From a bacterium (GTDB lineage Bacteria; 4484-113; JAGGVC01): a stretch of DNA of 64,000 nucleotides. The position numbers were made by a program, and so were the translations under genes. The notes under the pieces were generated by a model. The model saw only the letters and a list, made by a program, of their open reading frames with translations. It was not told the DNA's origin and ran no database searches. This document shows positions 35,303-43,892 of this stretch, piece by piece; the first letter of the stretch is position 1; each line of letters opens with the position of its first letter. The stretch is taken from contig JABRWB010000037.1 in the NCBI GenBank assembly GCA_039961635.1, positions 1 to 64,000 of the forward strand. Direction: 5' to 3'.

Positions 35303-37519
35303 TCACGAGGAGACAAATCCCTTGACGCGCTTGTAAAGCTCGTCAAGCTTTGACAGGTAATAAGCCACATTCACGTCCGGGTTTTCGGGATCGTATTCCG
35401 ACAAGAGCTTCGCGCTTTTCCATACAACCGCGCCCGGCTTATCGCCGGTTACGTAATAGGTGACGTAATCCCCCGGGCCGAACTCGCGCCCCGAAGCGAT
35501 CGCAAGCTCATATCCTGCCTGGCGTCCGCGCCCGGAAGCCGCGGTTTTTTCCTTGTATGCGGAAAGCGGCTCCTGCAAGCGCTCGGTTTTCGCGAGCCTG
35601 GCGACGGGAATGGTCATCTCCGCTATGCTTTTTTTGAGATTCGCATAAAGAGCCTCGACCTCATCCATCTTTTCCTGAAGGATAAGCCTGATTGAATCGG
35701 CCAGAAAGTCCCTTTGAAAAGGCTCGAGCCCTCGCGATTTCATTCCGCTGCCCTTGATTATCACAGTACCGTCCCGCCGGAGCAGCGCGTAGTTTTTCAC
35801 CTTGTAACTTAGCATCACCGGATAGCGGCCTTCGATGTCGACGCTGATTCCCTCGGGGAGTGTGCTTTCCAACCGCCCGATTATCGCTTCCACTTCTTCG
35901 TCGCTCATTCCTTCCCGCGGCGGGTTGAAATAAATACCGTCAGTGTCCACCTCGATAATCGAACAGCCTTCCGCTTCCAGCCGTTCCATCATTTTGCGCA
36001 GGATTTCCTGGCCGGCTCCGGTTACGCGGTTCGCGGCCGAGCCGTCGCCGAAGTACGCGCCCTCCGCTCCGAGATAACCGAAAAAGCTGTTGATGAGGAT
36101 TTTGAACGTCGCCTGCTGGTTTTCAAGCCGGCGCTTTTCGGATGGATTTTCGGCTTTTTTCTGAGCTGCCTTCGCCAAAAGCCTGCGCTCGCGGAGTTCG
36201 GTGAGCATTGCAAGAAACGCTCCAAGCTCATCGGATTCGGGCGCGATTCCGTAGGAAATCATCAAAGACGGATACAGGCTGGCCGCGTCGCAAAGGACCA
36301 CGTCCTTTATCAGCCCCGTTTTTTTTAGCTCGGTCAGCCCGCCCGTAACTTCGATTTGTCCCTTGAACGGCCTTGGCATCGAATGGCCGCGCCTTAAGTA
36401 TTCGCGCAGCATCAGCCCGTTGATTTTCATCGCGTTGCCGCGAACGAATATATCTTGATACGCGAACGGCAGCATTTGCGCCTGGTAAAAGTACGGTGCC
36501 CCCAGCATCGCGGATATCGCGGCGGTTTCGCGTACGTCATCCAGCGCGTATTCGATCAACCGATCCGGATCGCTTCGCCAAATGGTGCGGATTTCGCTTC
36601 CCTCGACGTACGTCCTGTCTTCTCCCGCAATTCCCAGATACTTGGCGACCTCCTTCAGCCCGTAGCTTTCCATCTCGCGTTTCACGAGATCGTAAAACTG
36701 TACGAGTATGTACGTGTCCACGAAAGCTCTTCCGGCAACCTCGTACTTCACGTAATCGAACCTGCGCTCCGCCAAATTCAGCCTGCTCTTGTGGCTCGCA
36801 ACAATAGAGCCGTCCCTGCCCCAGGCGAGCTTGATCTTGTGGCGTTTGGCCCTGGTCTCGATGTATGGAAGGTCAAAGCGGAATATGTTGTGTCCTTCGA
36901 TTACATCCGGATCCCACTCGCGCACGATTTCGCCGAGCCTGATCAGCATCTCCGATTCGGATAAGTCCCGCCTGGACAAAACCAGCTCCCTCCCTCCCGA
37001 CATGGACAACGCTATCAAGATAATCTCGTCGCAGGCGCGCTCCGCATTCGGGAATTCATATCCCTCTGTCGTATCCGTTTCGATATCAAGCTGCATCCGG
37101 ACCACGTCGTCCTCGGTCATTCCGCGGAAATGAGTCGCGCCGGTGCAAACCAGCCCTTGCTGTACAGGATCGGAAAGATACAAGTACTCTTCGGTAACCC
37201 GCTTGAAGCTGCCTTTGAACTTGGCATCGATCGCTTTTTTGGCGCGTTCGAGCTCTTTGAAAGTTGCGAATTCCGCTTTGTATCTGTAATCAAGATTGCC
37301 CGACAGTGTCGAGATCTCTGCGCCATCCAGAACTGCGGTCATTTCCTCGTGCGCCGCGATCAGAAACGGGCGGAAAATTACATCCTTGTTCGAAACACTC
37401 CCGCCGTCGCGGATGTACATCCGCAGAACTTGCCTGCCGTCCGACTCGTGCGACGAAAACGCGACGACGCGCTCCGTATCGTTCCAACCGTAAAGGATTT
37501 CGCCGTTTCGCTCTGTCAT
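35303..37519 (-). CDS. Family B DNA polymerase
   Basis: DNA polymerase of the archaeal/Pol II type, 738 residues. The N-terminal part holds a 3'-5' exonuclease with Exo I (QLDIETDT), Exo II (EGHNIFRFDLPYI) and Exo III (YALDDVRE). The polymerase domain has motif A (CDAASLYPSLMISY), motif B (KILINSFFGYLG) and motif C (VDTDGIYF). Bacterial members such as E. coli Pol II act in damage tolerance; no SOS-like operator was recognised upstream. ATG 37519 follows GGCGGAGG; the frame upstream to 37636 overlaps the divergent gene's promoter. Confidence 0.92.
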   Translation of the reverse strand: MTERNGEILYGWNDTERVVAFSSHESDGRQVLRMYIRDGGSVSNKDVIFRPFLIAAHEEMTAVLDGAEISTLSGNLDYRYKAEFATFKELERAKKAIDAKFKGSFKRVTEEYLYLSDPVQQGLVCTGATHFRGMTEDDVVRMQLDIETDTTEGYEFPNAERACDEIILIALSMSGGRELVLSRRDLSESEMLIRLGEIVREWDPDVIEGHNIFRFDLPYIETRAKRHKIKLAWGRDGSIVASHKSRLNLAERRFDYVKYEVAGRAFVDTYILVQFYDLVKREMESYGLKEVAKYLGIAGEDRTYVEGSEIRTIWRSDPDRLIEYALDDVRETAAISAMLGAPYFYQAQMLPFAYQDIFVRGNAMKINGLMLREYLRRGHSMPRPFKGQIEVTGGLTELKKTGLIKDVVLCDAASLYPSLMISYGIAPESDELGAFLAMLTELRERRLLAKAAQKKAENPSEKRRLENQQATFKILINSFFGYLGAEGAYFGDGSAANRVTGAGQEILRKMMERLEAEGCSIIEVDTDGIYFNPPREGMSDEEVEAIIGRLESTLPEGISVDIEGRYPVMLSYKVKNYALLRRDGTVIIKGSGMKSRGLEPFQRDFLADSIRLILQEKMDEVEALYANLKKSIAEMTIPVARLAKTERLQEPLSAYKEKTAASGRGRQAGYELAIASGREFGPGDYVTYYVTGDKPGAVVWKSAKLLSEYDPENPDVNVAYYLSKLDELYKRVKGFVSS

Positions 37520-37604
37520 TCGCGGCCTCCGCCGAAGTTTTCCCCGATTGAGGTTAACACTACCCTGCGAAAGCGTCAACGCGCCGCGGTATAATCGACG
37601 CTCG

Positions 37605-38180
37605 ATGAAATACAGATTTGAAAAAGTCGAGCGCAAGATAACTCGAGAGGAAAAGAAGCGCTACGCGCTTGCCGGCATTTTCGCGACTGCAATCCTTATC
37701 GCGATTATCTTGTTCATTTACGGCTCGATGTGGATGCGAATCGCGAGCTTCCGCTCTCGCGTAAGCAAGCTGGGTGAGAGCCTGGAAGCCGGAAAATACA
37801 TGGACGCATGCAACTGGGTGAGGTACCGCGACCGCGCGCAGGCGACCGCGGCCGCCCGATGGGCCGAAGTCGCCGGATACACCGCCGTGATCGAAGATAT
37901 GGCGATTCTTTCCATGAAACATTCTGCAAACTGGCAGGAATGGACGGCCGATCTCAAGTTCACGCTGCGCGTCGACTCCGGCCCAAACAAAATATTCCTT
38001 CGCTCGAAATGGATTCGCGAGGAGAACGAGTGGGTGATGGACCTGAAGGAAACAAAGGAATACATGCCCATGGACAATTCCGAACGCGGCCCCGTGCTTG
38101 ACCTGCTGAAACATTACAGCAATCTCGATCTCGACTCGATGATTCAATCGGAGAATCCCCCCGGCGAGGGCGATTTATGA
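37605..38180 (+). CDS. Membrane-anchored protein of unknown function
   Basis: A 191-residue protein with a basic start (KYRFEKVERKITREEKKRY), one membrane segment (LAGIFATAILIAIILFIYG) and a soluble domain with conserved-looking aromatic residues (ANWQEWTADLKFTLRV and WIREENEWVMDLKE). I recognise no family. TATAAT at 37590-37595 lies nine bases before the ATG, so the leader is very short. The stop overlaps the rapZ ATG as ATGA, implying co-expression with rapZ. Confidence 0.75.
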   Translation: MKYRFEKVERKITREEKKRYALAGIFATAILIAIILFIYGSMWMRIASFRSRVSKLGESLEAGKYMDACNWVRYRDRAQATAAARWAEVAGYTAVIEDMAILSMKHSANWQEWTADLKFTLRVDSGPNKIFLRSKWIREENEWVMDLKETKEYMPMDNSERGPVLDLLKHYSNLDLDSMIQSENPPGEGDL

Positions 38181-39082
38181 CTCTGAAGGACGACAAGGAA
38201 AGGCGCTTCGCCGCGGGCGTCCCGCTGGTAATCATCACCGGGCTTTCGGGCGCGGGCAAATCAACCGCCATGCGCTGCTTCGAAGATCTGGGATGCTTTT
38301 GTGTGGACAACCTTCCACCCGGGCTGGTGCCCACATTTTACGGACTATACAAGCAAAGCATTCCGGCAGGCCCCGGCGCGGCGATAGCGAGCGACCTACG
38401 CAGCGGCGCGCTTTTCGCCGATTTTTCGACCATGGTCGAAACGCTGAAGAAGTCCGGCGTGAAATTCGAGGTGCTTTACCTCGACTGCTCCACCGACACA
38501 CTTATACACCGCTTTTCGGAAGTGCGGCGGCAACATCCGCTCCAACATGGCAGATCCACCGAGGAGGCAATCGAGGAAGAGCGGCGGCGGCTTGAGCCTG
38601 TGCGCGAAGTTGCAACGCGCATAATCGACACGAGCGAGCTGTCCGCGGCCGCGCTTCGTGAGGCCATAATCCGGAGCTATGTAAGCCAGGATACGAGCGA
38701 CGCGATGAAGCTCGAATTCGTGAGCTTCGGATTCAAGTACGGAGTGCCGCTGAACGCCGACTTCGTGTTCGACGTGCGATTCCTTCCGAATCCTTTTTAC
38801 ATTCCGGAGCTTTCGCAGCACACTGGCGAGCATCCGGACGTGTACGACTTCGTAATGAACGGCGAGCTTGCAGAGGAATACTTTAAAAGCATAACCGGCA
38901 TTCTGGATTTAACGCTTGAAAGTTTCATCAAAGTCGGCAAGTTCAATCTGACGGTGGCTGTCGGATGCACGGGGGGACACCACCGGTCGGTTGCATACGT
39001 AAAACGTCTGGCTGATTACTTTTCCGCGCAAGGGCATTCGGTTGCGGTGATACACCGAGATTCCGCCAAGCCGCAAAATTAA
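38177..39082 (+). CDS. rapZ: RapZ/YvcJ family nucleotide-binding adapter
   Basis: P-loop protein of 301 residues. The N-terminal GTP/ATP site GLSGAGKSTAMRCFEDLG is followed by CVDNLPPGLVP and RSTEEAIEEER; the C-terminal domain has SFGFKYGVPLNADFVFDVR and the VAVGCTGGHHRSV loop. In E. coli RapZ directs an sRNA to RNase E; in Firmicutes YvcJ has a different, less clear role, and this window encodes RNase Y. Converges on mqnA with four bases between stops. Confidence 0.9.
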   Translation: MTLKDDKERRFAAGVPLVIITGLSGAGKSTAMRCFEDLGCFCVDNLPPGLVPTFYGLYKQSIPAGPGAAIASDLRSGALFADFSTMVETLKKSGVKFEVLYLDCSTDTLIHRFSEVRRQHPLQHGRSTEEAIEEERRRLEPVREVATRIIDTSELSAAALREAIIRSYVSQDTSDAMKLEFVSFGFKYGVPLNADFVFDVRFLPNPFYIPELSQHTGEHPDVYDFVMNGELAEEYFKSITGILDLTLESFIKVGKFNLTVAVGCTGGHHRSVAYVKRLADYFSAQGHSVAVIHRDSAKPQN

Positions 39083-39086
39083 CCGG

Positions 39087-39989
39087 CTATTCGTCCGAAA
39101 AAAGCTCGTCCAACGACGCGTCTTCCGCGGTGCCCACCCCGAATACCTCTTCGAACAGGCTGACATGGCTGCGGTGGGTCGCGAACTCAAGTTCCTTGCG
39201 TCTATCGTCCGGAATCAATTTGTAGTCGGCCATGTATTCTCCGAGCAGCTTAAGCGATTTCACCTGGCGGCTGAACAAATCGTAATCGAGGTTGACGGTT
39301 AGATACTCGATCAACCTGTACCTGTTGAGCGTAACGCGTTCCTGCGCCATCCTAACGACCTTGTCGGATTGCGCGAGCCCGGTCTGTTTCGCCTTGATCA
39401 CGCGCGCATAGATCTCGTTCCGCCGCTCCAGCGGCATATCGGCCGACACCAAAAACAGACTGAAAACCGCCGGCAGCTCGGTTATCCGCACCCAGAATTC
39501 GCCCACGTCGTACTTGTGCAAACCTTCCGGCAATCCGAACGCCCCCTCCCCGGAAATCACCGCTCCGTCGCATCTCTCCAAGTCCGTATGCGGATTGCCC
39601 ACTCCGATTTCGAATCGGTACGGTATTTCCGGAAAAAGCTCCCTAAGCGCGATTTCAAGCATCGTCCGGGAAGTATCCGGCTGGTTGGGAAAGGCAACCG
39701 ATCTGACTTCAGGAAGCGGCTTTTTGCTTACTAGCAACTCGCTTCCCATCTGAACATACGTTGAAACCGCGACATCGGGGACTATCATATAGTCGCCTTG
39801 GAAGTACATCACGGAAGGCACCAGCGCGCAATCCACCACGCGATGCGCCAGAAGATCCGCCGCCCGGTGCGGAAGGTCAACCACAAGCTCCACATCATTG
39901 TCCTTGGCCAGGCCGTACTCGAAAAGAATCGCGTCAAGCCTGTGCGGGAGCGCAATTTTAACCTTCGCTTTTTTCGACTCTTCGGTCAC
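39087..39989 (-). CDS. mqnA: Chorismate dehydratase-like protein MqnA
   Basis: A 300-residue periplasmic-binding-protein fold protein of the MqnA/MqnD type, which in the futalosine pathway makes 3-enolpyruvylbenzoate from chorismate. Visible are VELVVDLPHRAADLLAHRVVDCALVPSV-like sequence (residues about 33-60), a YMIVPDVAVST strand and DVGEFWVRITELPAVFSLF. It lacks a signal peptide, as expected for MqnA rather than a solute receptor. GTG 39989 lies six bases after TATAAT. The probable deaminase of the same pathway is at 5814-7013, so the genes are scattered. Confidence 0.78.
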   Translation of the reverse strand: MTEESKKAKVKIALPHRLDAILFEYGLAKDNDVELVVDLPHRAADLLAHRVVDCALVPSVMYFQGDYMIVPDVAVSTYVQMGSELLVSKKPLPEVRSVAFPNQPDTSRTMLEIALRELFPEIPYRFEIGVGNPHTDLERCDGAVISGEGAFGLPEGLHKYDVGEFWVRITELPAVFSLFLVSADMPLERRNEIYARVIKAKQTGLAQSDKVVRMAQERVTLNRYRLIEYLTVNLDYDLFSRQVKSLKLLGEYMADYKLIPDDRRKELEFATHRSHVSLFEEVFGVGTAEDASLDELFSDE

Positions 39990-39995
39990 GGTCGG

Positions 39996-40001
39996 ATTAT
40001 A
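39996..40001 (-). promoter_or_regulatory. -10 box of mqnA, six bases before GTG
   Basis: TATAAT on the minus strand and six bases to the GTG; no Shine-Dalgarno site can fit, so translation is expected to be leaderless. Confidence 0.6.
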
Positions 40002-40111
40002 TCCGCTGGGCGCAGCCGTTTATACTCAATTCGAAAAGTGCATCGAGCCGCGTTCTCGCTAATCCGCAAATTCCTTGGGTAATTAAATTGACTTTGGGGC
40101 AAGGAGCACAA

Positions 40112-40720
40112 ATGAAGCTTAAAGACAGGCTTGACGCAATCGTCGCCCGCTACAACCTGCTCGGCCATCCTTTCTACAAGGCCTGGAGCGCCGGCACGTT
40201 GCCGGAATCGGCGCTTAAAACATACGCGGAGGAATACGGCCAGCTCGTGCGGCTTATGCCGCAGGCCTGGCTCACGCTGGGGGATGACGAGACCGTTCGC
40301 GAGGAGGAGGAACACTCCGAGCTTTGGGATTGTTTTGCAACCGCGCTCGGCTGCGCGGTCGGGGATTCTGCATCGATTGCCGAGGTCGAATCTTTGGTGG
40401 ATACGGCCGAGAGGCTATTCTCCCATCCGCTTTCCTGCGCCGGAGCCCTTTACGCTTTCGAAGTGCAGCAGCCGGAGACGGCGAAGTCCAAGCTGGAAGG
40501 ATTGCTCAAGCACTTCCCGCAGGTGAATCCCGAACTTGCGCTGCCGTATTTCGAGGCGCATTCGCACAACCACCATGAATGCGAAAAGCTTTTGAAAAGA
40601 ATGGAAGGGGCTTCGCTCGTCGAGGAAGCGGAATACGAGCAGGCATGCGAAGAGATGAGCGCCGCATTGTGGAATGCCCTGTCGGGAATATACGGGAAGC
40701 ACTGCAGGGCATCCGCGTGA
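40112..40720 (+). CDS. Heme-oxygenase-like diiron oxidase/TenA-fold protein (CADD-like)
   Basis: All-helical 202-residue protein of the heme-oxygenase-like superfamily. Residues that could bind two irons sit in HPFYKAW, YAEEYGQLV, EEEEHSELWDCF, FEVQQPETA and EAHSHNHHE. The closest group I recall is the CADD/TenA-like iron-containing set, one member of which makes p-aminobenzoate from its own Tyr. Assigning that reaction would need structural comparison. ATG 40112 follows AAGGAG. It lies between mqnA and surE without overlap. Confidence 0.65.
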   Translation: MKLKDRLDAIVARYNLLGHPFYKAWSAGTLPESALKTYAEEYGQLVRLMPQAWLTLGDDETVREEEEHSELWDCFATALGCAVGDSASIAEVESLVDTAERLFSHPLSCAGALYAFEVQQPETAKSKLEGLLKHFPQVNPELALPYFEAHSHNHHECEKLLKRMEGASLVEEAEYEQACEEMSAALWNALSGIYGKHCRASA

Positions 40721-40735
40721 ATATTCGACCAAAAG

Positions 40736-42004
40736 CTAAATCTCTTTGCTTTCTCCTTTAAGCGACCTGACGCGCGTGGCGTCCTGCACCACTTCAAGAA
40801 TGCCGCGGTAGCGGCCAAGCCCATCGCGCACCGCAATGTATTTCGTATAAAGGAACTTGCCTTCCCGCTCGCCCCAGGTTTCGAAAAAGCCGCGTCTCCC
40901 CGCCCGAAGCTCGGCTATCACTTTTTCCAGATCGTCCGCGCTTTTTTCGGTATGGCAATTGCGGATGCCGCGCCCCAGTATCCCCGGCTCTCGCGGGAAT
41001 ATATACTCCCGCTTTTCTGCATAGAAAGCTATTTCATCCCGCTCATCCACGTATGTCAGGTCGGCGGGAATGTGGCCGAGAACCAATCCCGCTTGCTCGC
41101 GTGTCAGCCTTCCTGTGGCGAACTCCATCGTTTCGTCATCCGTTTCCCCGGCCGCGCCGAATGCACCGCGCAGCAGCCGAAGAGCGGAACGGTCAGTGTA
41201 ATCCAGCAAAAGCGGCGTTGCGGAAATGTAGCCCTCGCGTACCGAGCGAAGGTCGCTGCCAGGAGGATCGTCCGCGACAACTTCGTCTCCCGCGATCCAG
41301 TAATAAGGCTTGCCCCGCGGATCGTTTCTGGGAAGCACCACGTCCTTATAGTCGCGCCTTCCAAGCGACGTCGCCATCCAGCCTTTTATTTCGGATTCCG
41401 GCAGGTCGGGCACGTTTACATTAAGCAGAAGGAACGGCCAGCCCGCCCTTTCGTCATTCGGGCCGGGAACGCGCAGCTTGGTAGGCACCGATGCGAGAGC
41501 CTTCTCGGACAACGGCTTGCCAAGGCCGCGGCCGATGCGTGCTACGAGCGAAAGCGTCGCGAGCGCGGCGACGTGAAAGTGCTTCTCGTCCGGACCTTCC
41601 AGCGAAATCGCGACGGACGGAATCCGGTACATCGCGCCCTCGATCGCCGCTGCGACCGTCCCCGAGTAGCTCACGTCCTCCGCGGTGTTCCCTCCCTTGT
41701 TGATTCCGGACAGAACCAGGTCGGGGCGATTGTCTTTCAGCACCACGTCGACGCCCAGCAGCACGCTGTCCGTGGGCGAGCCGCTGCAGGTGTACGTCGG
41801 CACGTCCGGCGCGACGTCCTCCACCTGGTAGAGCCGTAGCGGCTTGTGCAGCGTCACGGCATGCGAGGATGCGGATCGCTGTCCGTCCGGCACGACGACG
41901 GTCACCTCGCACCAGGGGGCGAGCACCGTGGCAAGCTCGGTCAGCCCGATGCTGTCCAGCCCGTCGTCGTTGGAGATAAGAATTCGTAATCTGTCATTGC
42001 CCAC
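40736..42004 (-). CDS. surE: SurE nucleotidase fused to a DUF438-type PAS domain
   Basis: The first 260 residues form a SurE survival protein phosphatase/nucleotidase: metal ligands in ILISNDDGLDS, Ser/Asn in RSASSHAVTLHKPL and SGINKGGN, and GTVAAAIEGAMYRIPSVAIS. SurE is normally about 250 residues. Here the same frame continues to 422 residues with a second domain from about 293. It reads GLVLGHIPADLTYVDERDE, then FPREPGILGRGIRNCHTEKS and GKFLYTKYIAVRDG, and closely resembles the PAS domain of DUF438 proteins. The fusion suggests ligand or redox control of the nucleotidase. GTG 42004 is six bases after TATTAT. Confidence 0.85.
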   Translation of the reverse strand: MGNDRLRILISNDDGLDSIGLTELATVLAPWCEVTVVVPDGQRSASSHAVTLHKPLRLYQVEDVAPDVPTYTCSGSPTDSVLLGVDVVLKDNRPDLVLSGINKGGNTAEDVSYSGTVAAAIEGAMYRIPSVAISLEGPDEKHFHVAALATLSLVARIGRGLGKPLSEKALASVPTKLRVPGPNDERAGWPFLLLNVNVPDLPESEIKGWMATSLGRRDYKDVVLPRNDPRGKPYYWIAGDEVVADDPPGSDLRSVREGYISATPLLLDYTDRSALRLLRGAFGAAGETDDETMEFATGRLTREQAGLVLGHIPADLTYVDERDEIAFYAEKREYIFPREPGILGRGIRNCHTEKSADDLEKVIAELRAGRRGFFETWGEREGKFLYTKYIAVRDGLGRYRGILEVVQDATRVRSLKGESKEI

Positions 42005-42010
42005 ACGCGG

Positions 42011-42016
42011 ATAATA
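42011..42016 (-). promoter_or_regulatory. -10 box of surE, six bases before GTG
   Basis: TATTAT on the minus strand and six bases to the GTG start; leaderless pattern. Confidence 0.5.
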
Positions 42017-42044
42017 TCACCGTTATTGCGTCTATTTGCGTCGC

Positions 42045-42851
42045 CTAATAATGCCCAAGCATCCCCTGCTCCTTGGCGATGCGCTCGCAAAGCAGGTAAA
42101 AAAGCGTCCCGAGAGCGAAATAAACGGCGGAGTTGAACGCCAGGCTGAGCAGGTTCGCCTGCGCTTCCGCACCGCCGAGTGTCCATCCTTCGACAACCAG
42201 GCCGCGTAGCAGCGTCATCCCGCGGGCGAGCGGAAACGAATATGCAATCGTTTGCCAGAGCGGGCTTAGCTTTTCGACAGGCGGGAACGCAAGAAACAAA
42301 AATCCGAACTGCGCAATAGTGTTGAGCTGTCCAAGCCGCTTGAAAACAAGCTGCAATCCGCCCAGGATCAGCGCCGCGCCATGCACGCCCACCATCGCGA
42401 GCGTCACGACCAGAAGCGCGGGCAGCACGTCGAAAGACAGCCAGCGTCCGGTTGTCGCCATTATTAAAAAAAGCAGAATTGCGGTCGCGACAAGCGAATA
42501 AAAATAGCCGACTACCGAGCGCACCAGCATAAGATTCACGAACCGGACGGGAGCGAGGAAAAGCTGCTCCAGCGTGCCCGCCATCGCCTCCATTTCGAGG
42601 ACGACGCGGATTTGATTGAACACCGCTATTGTGAACAGCCACATCGCCGCGCCGATCACCATTCCGTCTATCGTCGAATCCAGGCCCGGCGCGCCGCCCA
42701 TATTGGCGCTTACGCCGGTGAAGATGCCGAAAAACAGCAGGTAAAGGATGATTACGCCTGCCAGGTAATCCACCGGATAGCGAACGACCATCCAGAACCG
42801 CCGGACGAACTCGGACGAAAAAAGCCGCGCGATGTATCCGAGCGAGGTCAC
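42045..42851 (-). CDS. ABC-2 type transporter permease
   Basis: A 268-residue integral membrane protein with six hydrophobic segments of the ABC-2 export type (a first segment near AGVIILYLLFFGIFTGV and the last ending in ALGTLFYLLCERIA). The GTG start overlaps the ATPase stop as GTGA, so the two form one exporter. Substrate unknown; drugs, lipids or polysaccharides are usual for this class. Confidence 0.85.
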   Translation of the reverse strand: MTSLGYIARLFSSEFVRRFWMVVRYPVDYLAGVIILYLLFFGIFTGVSANMGGAPGLDSTIDGMVIGAAMWLFTIAVFNQIRVVLEMEAMAGTLEQLFLAPVRFVNLMLVRSVVGYFYSLVATAILLFLIMATTGRWLSFDVLPALLVVTLAMVGVHGAALILGGLQLVFKRLGQLNTIAQFGFLFLAFPPVEKLSPLWQTIAYSFPLARGMTLLRGLVVEGWTLGGAEAQANLLSLAFNSAVYFALGTLFYLLCERIAKEQGMLGHY

Positions 42852-43825
42852 TTTGCCTCACCCGCCTTGTCCGAAGGTTTGCCGCTCGTGTAGCTGAGGA
42901 AAACGTCTTCCAACCGCGGCGATACTTCCGAAAGCCGCTCCGGAACAACGCCCTGCCCTTCCAGCAGGCGGACAAGCCTTGCCACATTCGAGTCCGGGCC
43001 GAGACGCACCCGGATGGCTAGCCTTCCGGGCCGCCGGGTTTCACGGTAATCGAACGGCAATCCGAACAGCGCCCGCTCGACCTGTTCACGATAGTGCACC
43101 GGCACTTCGAATTCGTAATCCTCGCGCCGGAAAACGCCGGTCAACCCTTCGACGGTGTCTTCGGCGACAAGCTTCCCTTTGTTGATTATCCCGACGCGGT
43201 CGCAGACGGCTTCGGCAAGCTCCATTTGATGCGTCGTGAGAAGGATGCACTTGCCTTCGCGGTGCGCCAACTCCTTGAGTTGCCACTGGATATCGCGCGC
43301 GGTGGCGACGTCCAAACCCAGCGTCGGCTCGTCCAATAGCAGAATATCCGGATCGTGCACCAGCGCGACCGCGACCGCGAGCTTCTGCTGCATTCCGCGG
43401 GACAGCGTTTGCGCGGTGGCCTTCGCCTTTTCTGCCAGGCCGTATCGCTCCAACAGCGCGGCCGAGCGTGTGCGCGCATCGCGCGCGCGCATCCCGCGCA
43501 GCGCGGCGAAGTAAGCGAGATTTTCGATTACCGACAGCCGCATATATACGTTGCGGCTGCCTTCCAGGACCGCACCGATGCGCGTCCGCCCGTCCTTTCG
43601 TACGATTCCGCCGGGGAATTCCATGCTACCGGCGCTCGGCCTGACAAGACCGAGAATCATTTTGATGGTCGTAGTCTTGCCGGCGCCGTTCGGGCCGAGA
43701 AATCCGTATATTTCACCGGCTTCCACCGAAAGATCAACCGAATCCACGGCGGTGACGGGCCGCGCCCGCGAAAAAAGGACGCTCCGGTATACCTTCCTAA
43801 GGCCGTGCGTCCGAAGCTCGTACAC
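42848..43825 (-). CDS. ABC transporter ATP-binding protein (ABC-2 exporter)
   Basis: A 325-residue ATPase with Walker A GPNGAGKTTTIKM, signature LSRGMQQKLAVA (a degenerate LSGGQ with Arg), Walker B ILLLDEPTLGLD and switch His in LLTTHQM. The last 90 residues are the extra domain common in DrrA/NatA-type ATPases. GTG 43825 lies six bases after TATAAT (43832-43837), so the longer frame to 44104, which overlaps dgt, is not coding. Confidence 0.92.
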   Translation of the reverse strand: MYELRTHGLRKVYRSVLFSRARPVTAVDSVDLSVEAGEIYGFLGPNGAGKTTTIKMILGLVRPSAGSMEFPGGIVRKDGRTRIGAVLEGSRNVYMRLSVIENLAYFAALRGMRARDARTRSAALLERYGLAEKAKATAQTLSRGMQQKLAVAVALVHDPDILLLDEPTLGLDVATARDIQWQLKELAHREGKCILLTTHQMELAEAVCDRVGIINKGKLVAEDTVEGLTGVFRREDYEFEVPVHYREQVERALFGLPFDYRETRRPGRLAIRVRLGPDSNVARLVRLLEGQGVVPERLSEVSPRLEDVFLSYTSGKPSDKAGEAK

Positions 43826-43831
43826 GCCGCA

Positions 43832-43866
43832 ATTATACAGGCGGGGCCGCCGCTTCGTGCTAAAAT
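43832..43866. promoter_or_regulatory. Divergent promoter region of the ABC exporter and dgt
   Basis: TATAAT on the minus strand (43832-43837), six bases before the ATPase GTG, and TAAAAT on the plus strand (43861-43866), upstream of dgt, which has its own GGAGG. The two -10 boxes are only about 23 bases apart, so the polymerases would compete. Confidence 0.5.
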
Positions 43867-43892
43867 GGCCGCGACGCTCGACCGGAGGAACG

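Noticed and set aside
43551-43892. Long N-terminal extension of dgt
   Set aside because: It overlaps the divergent ABC ATPase and its promoter; ATG 43893 has a strong GGAGG.
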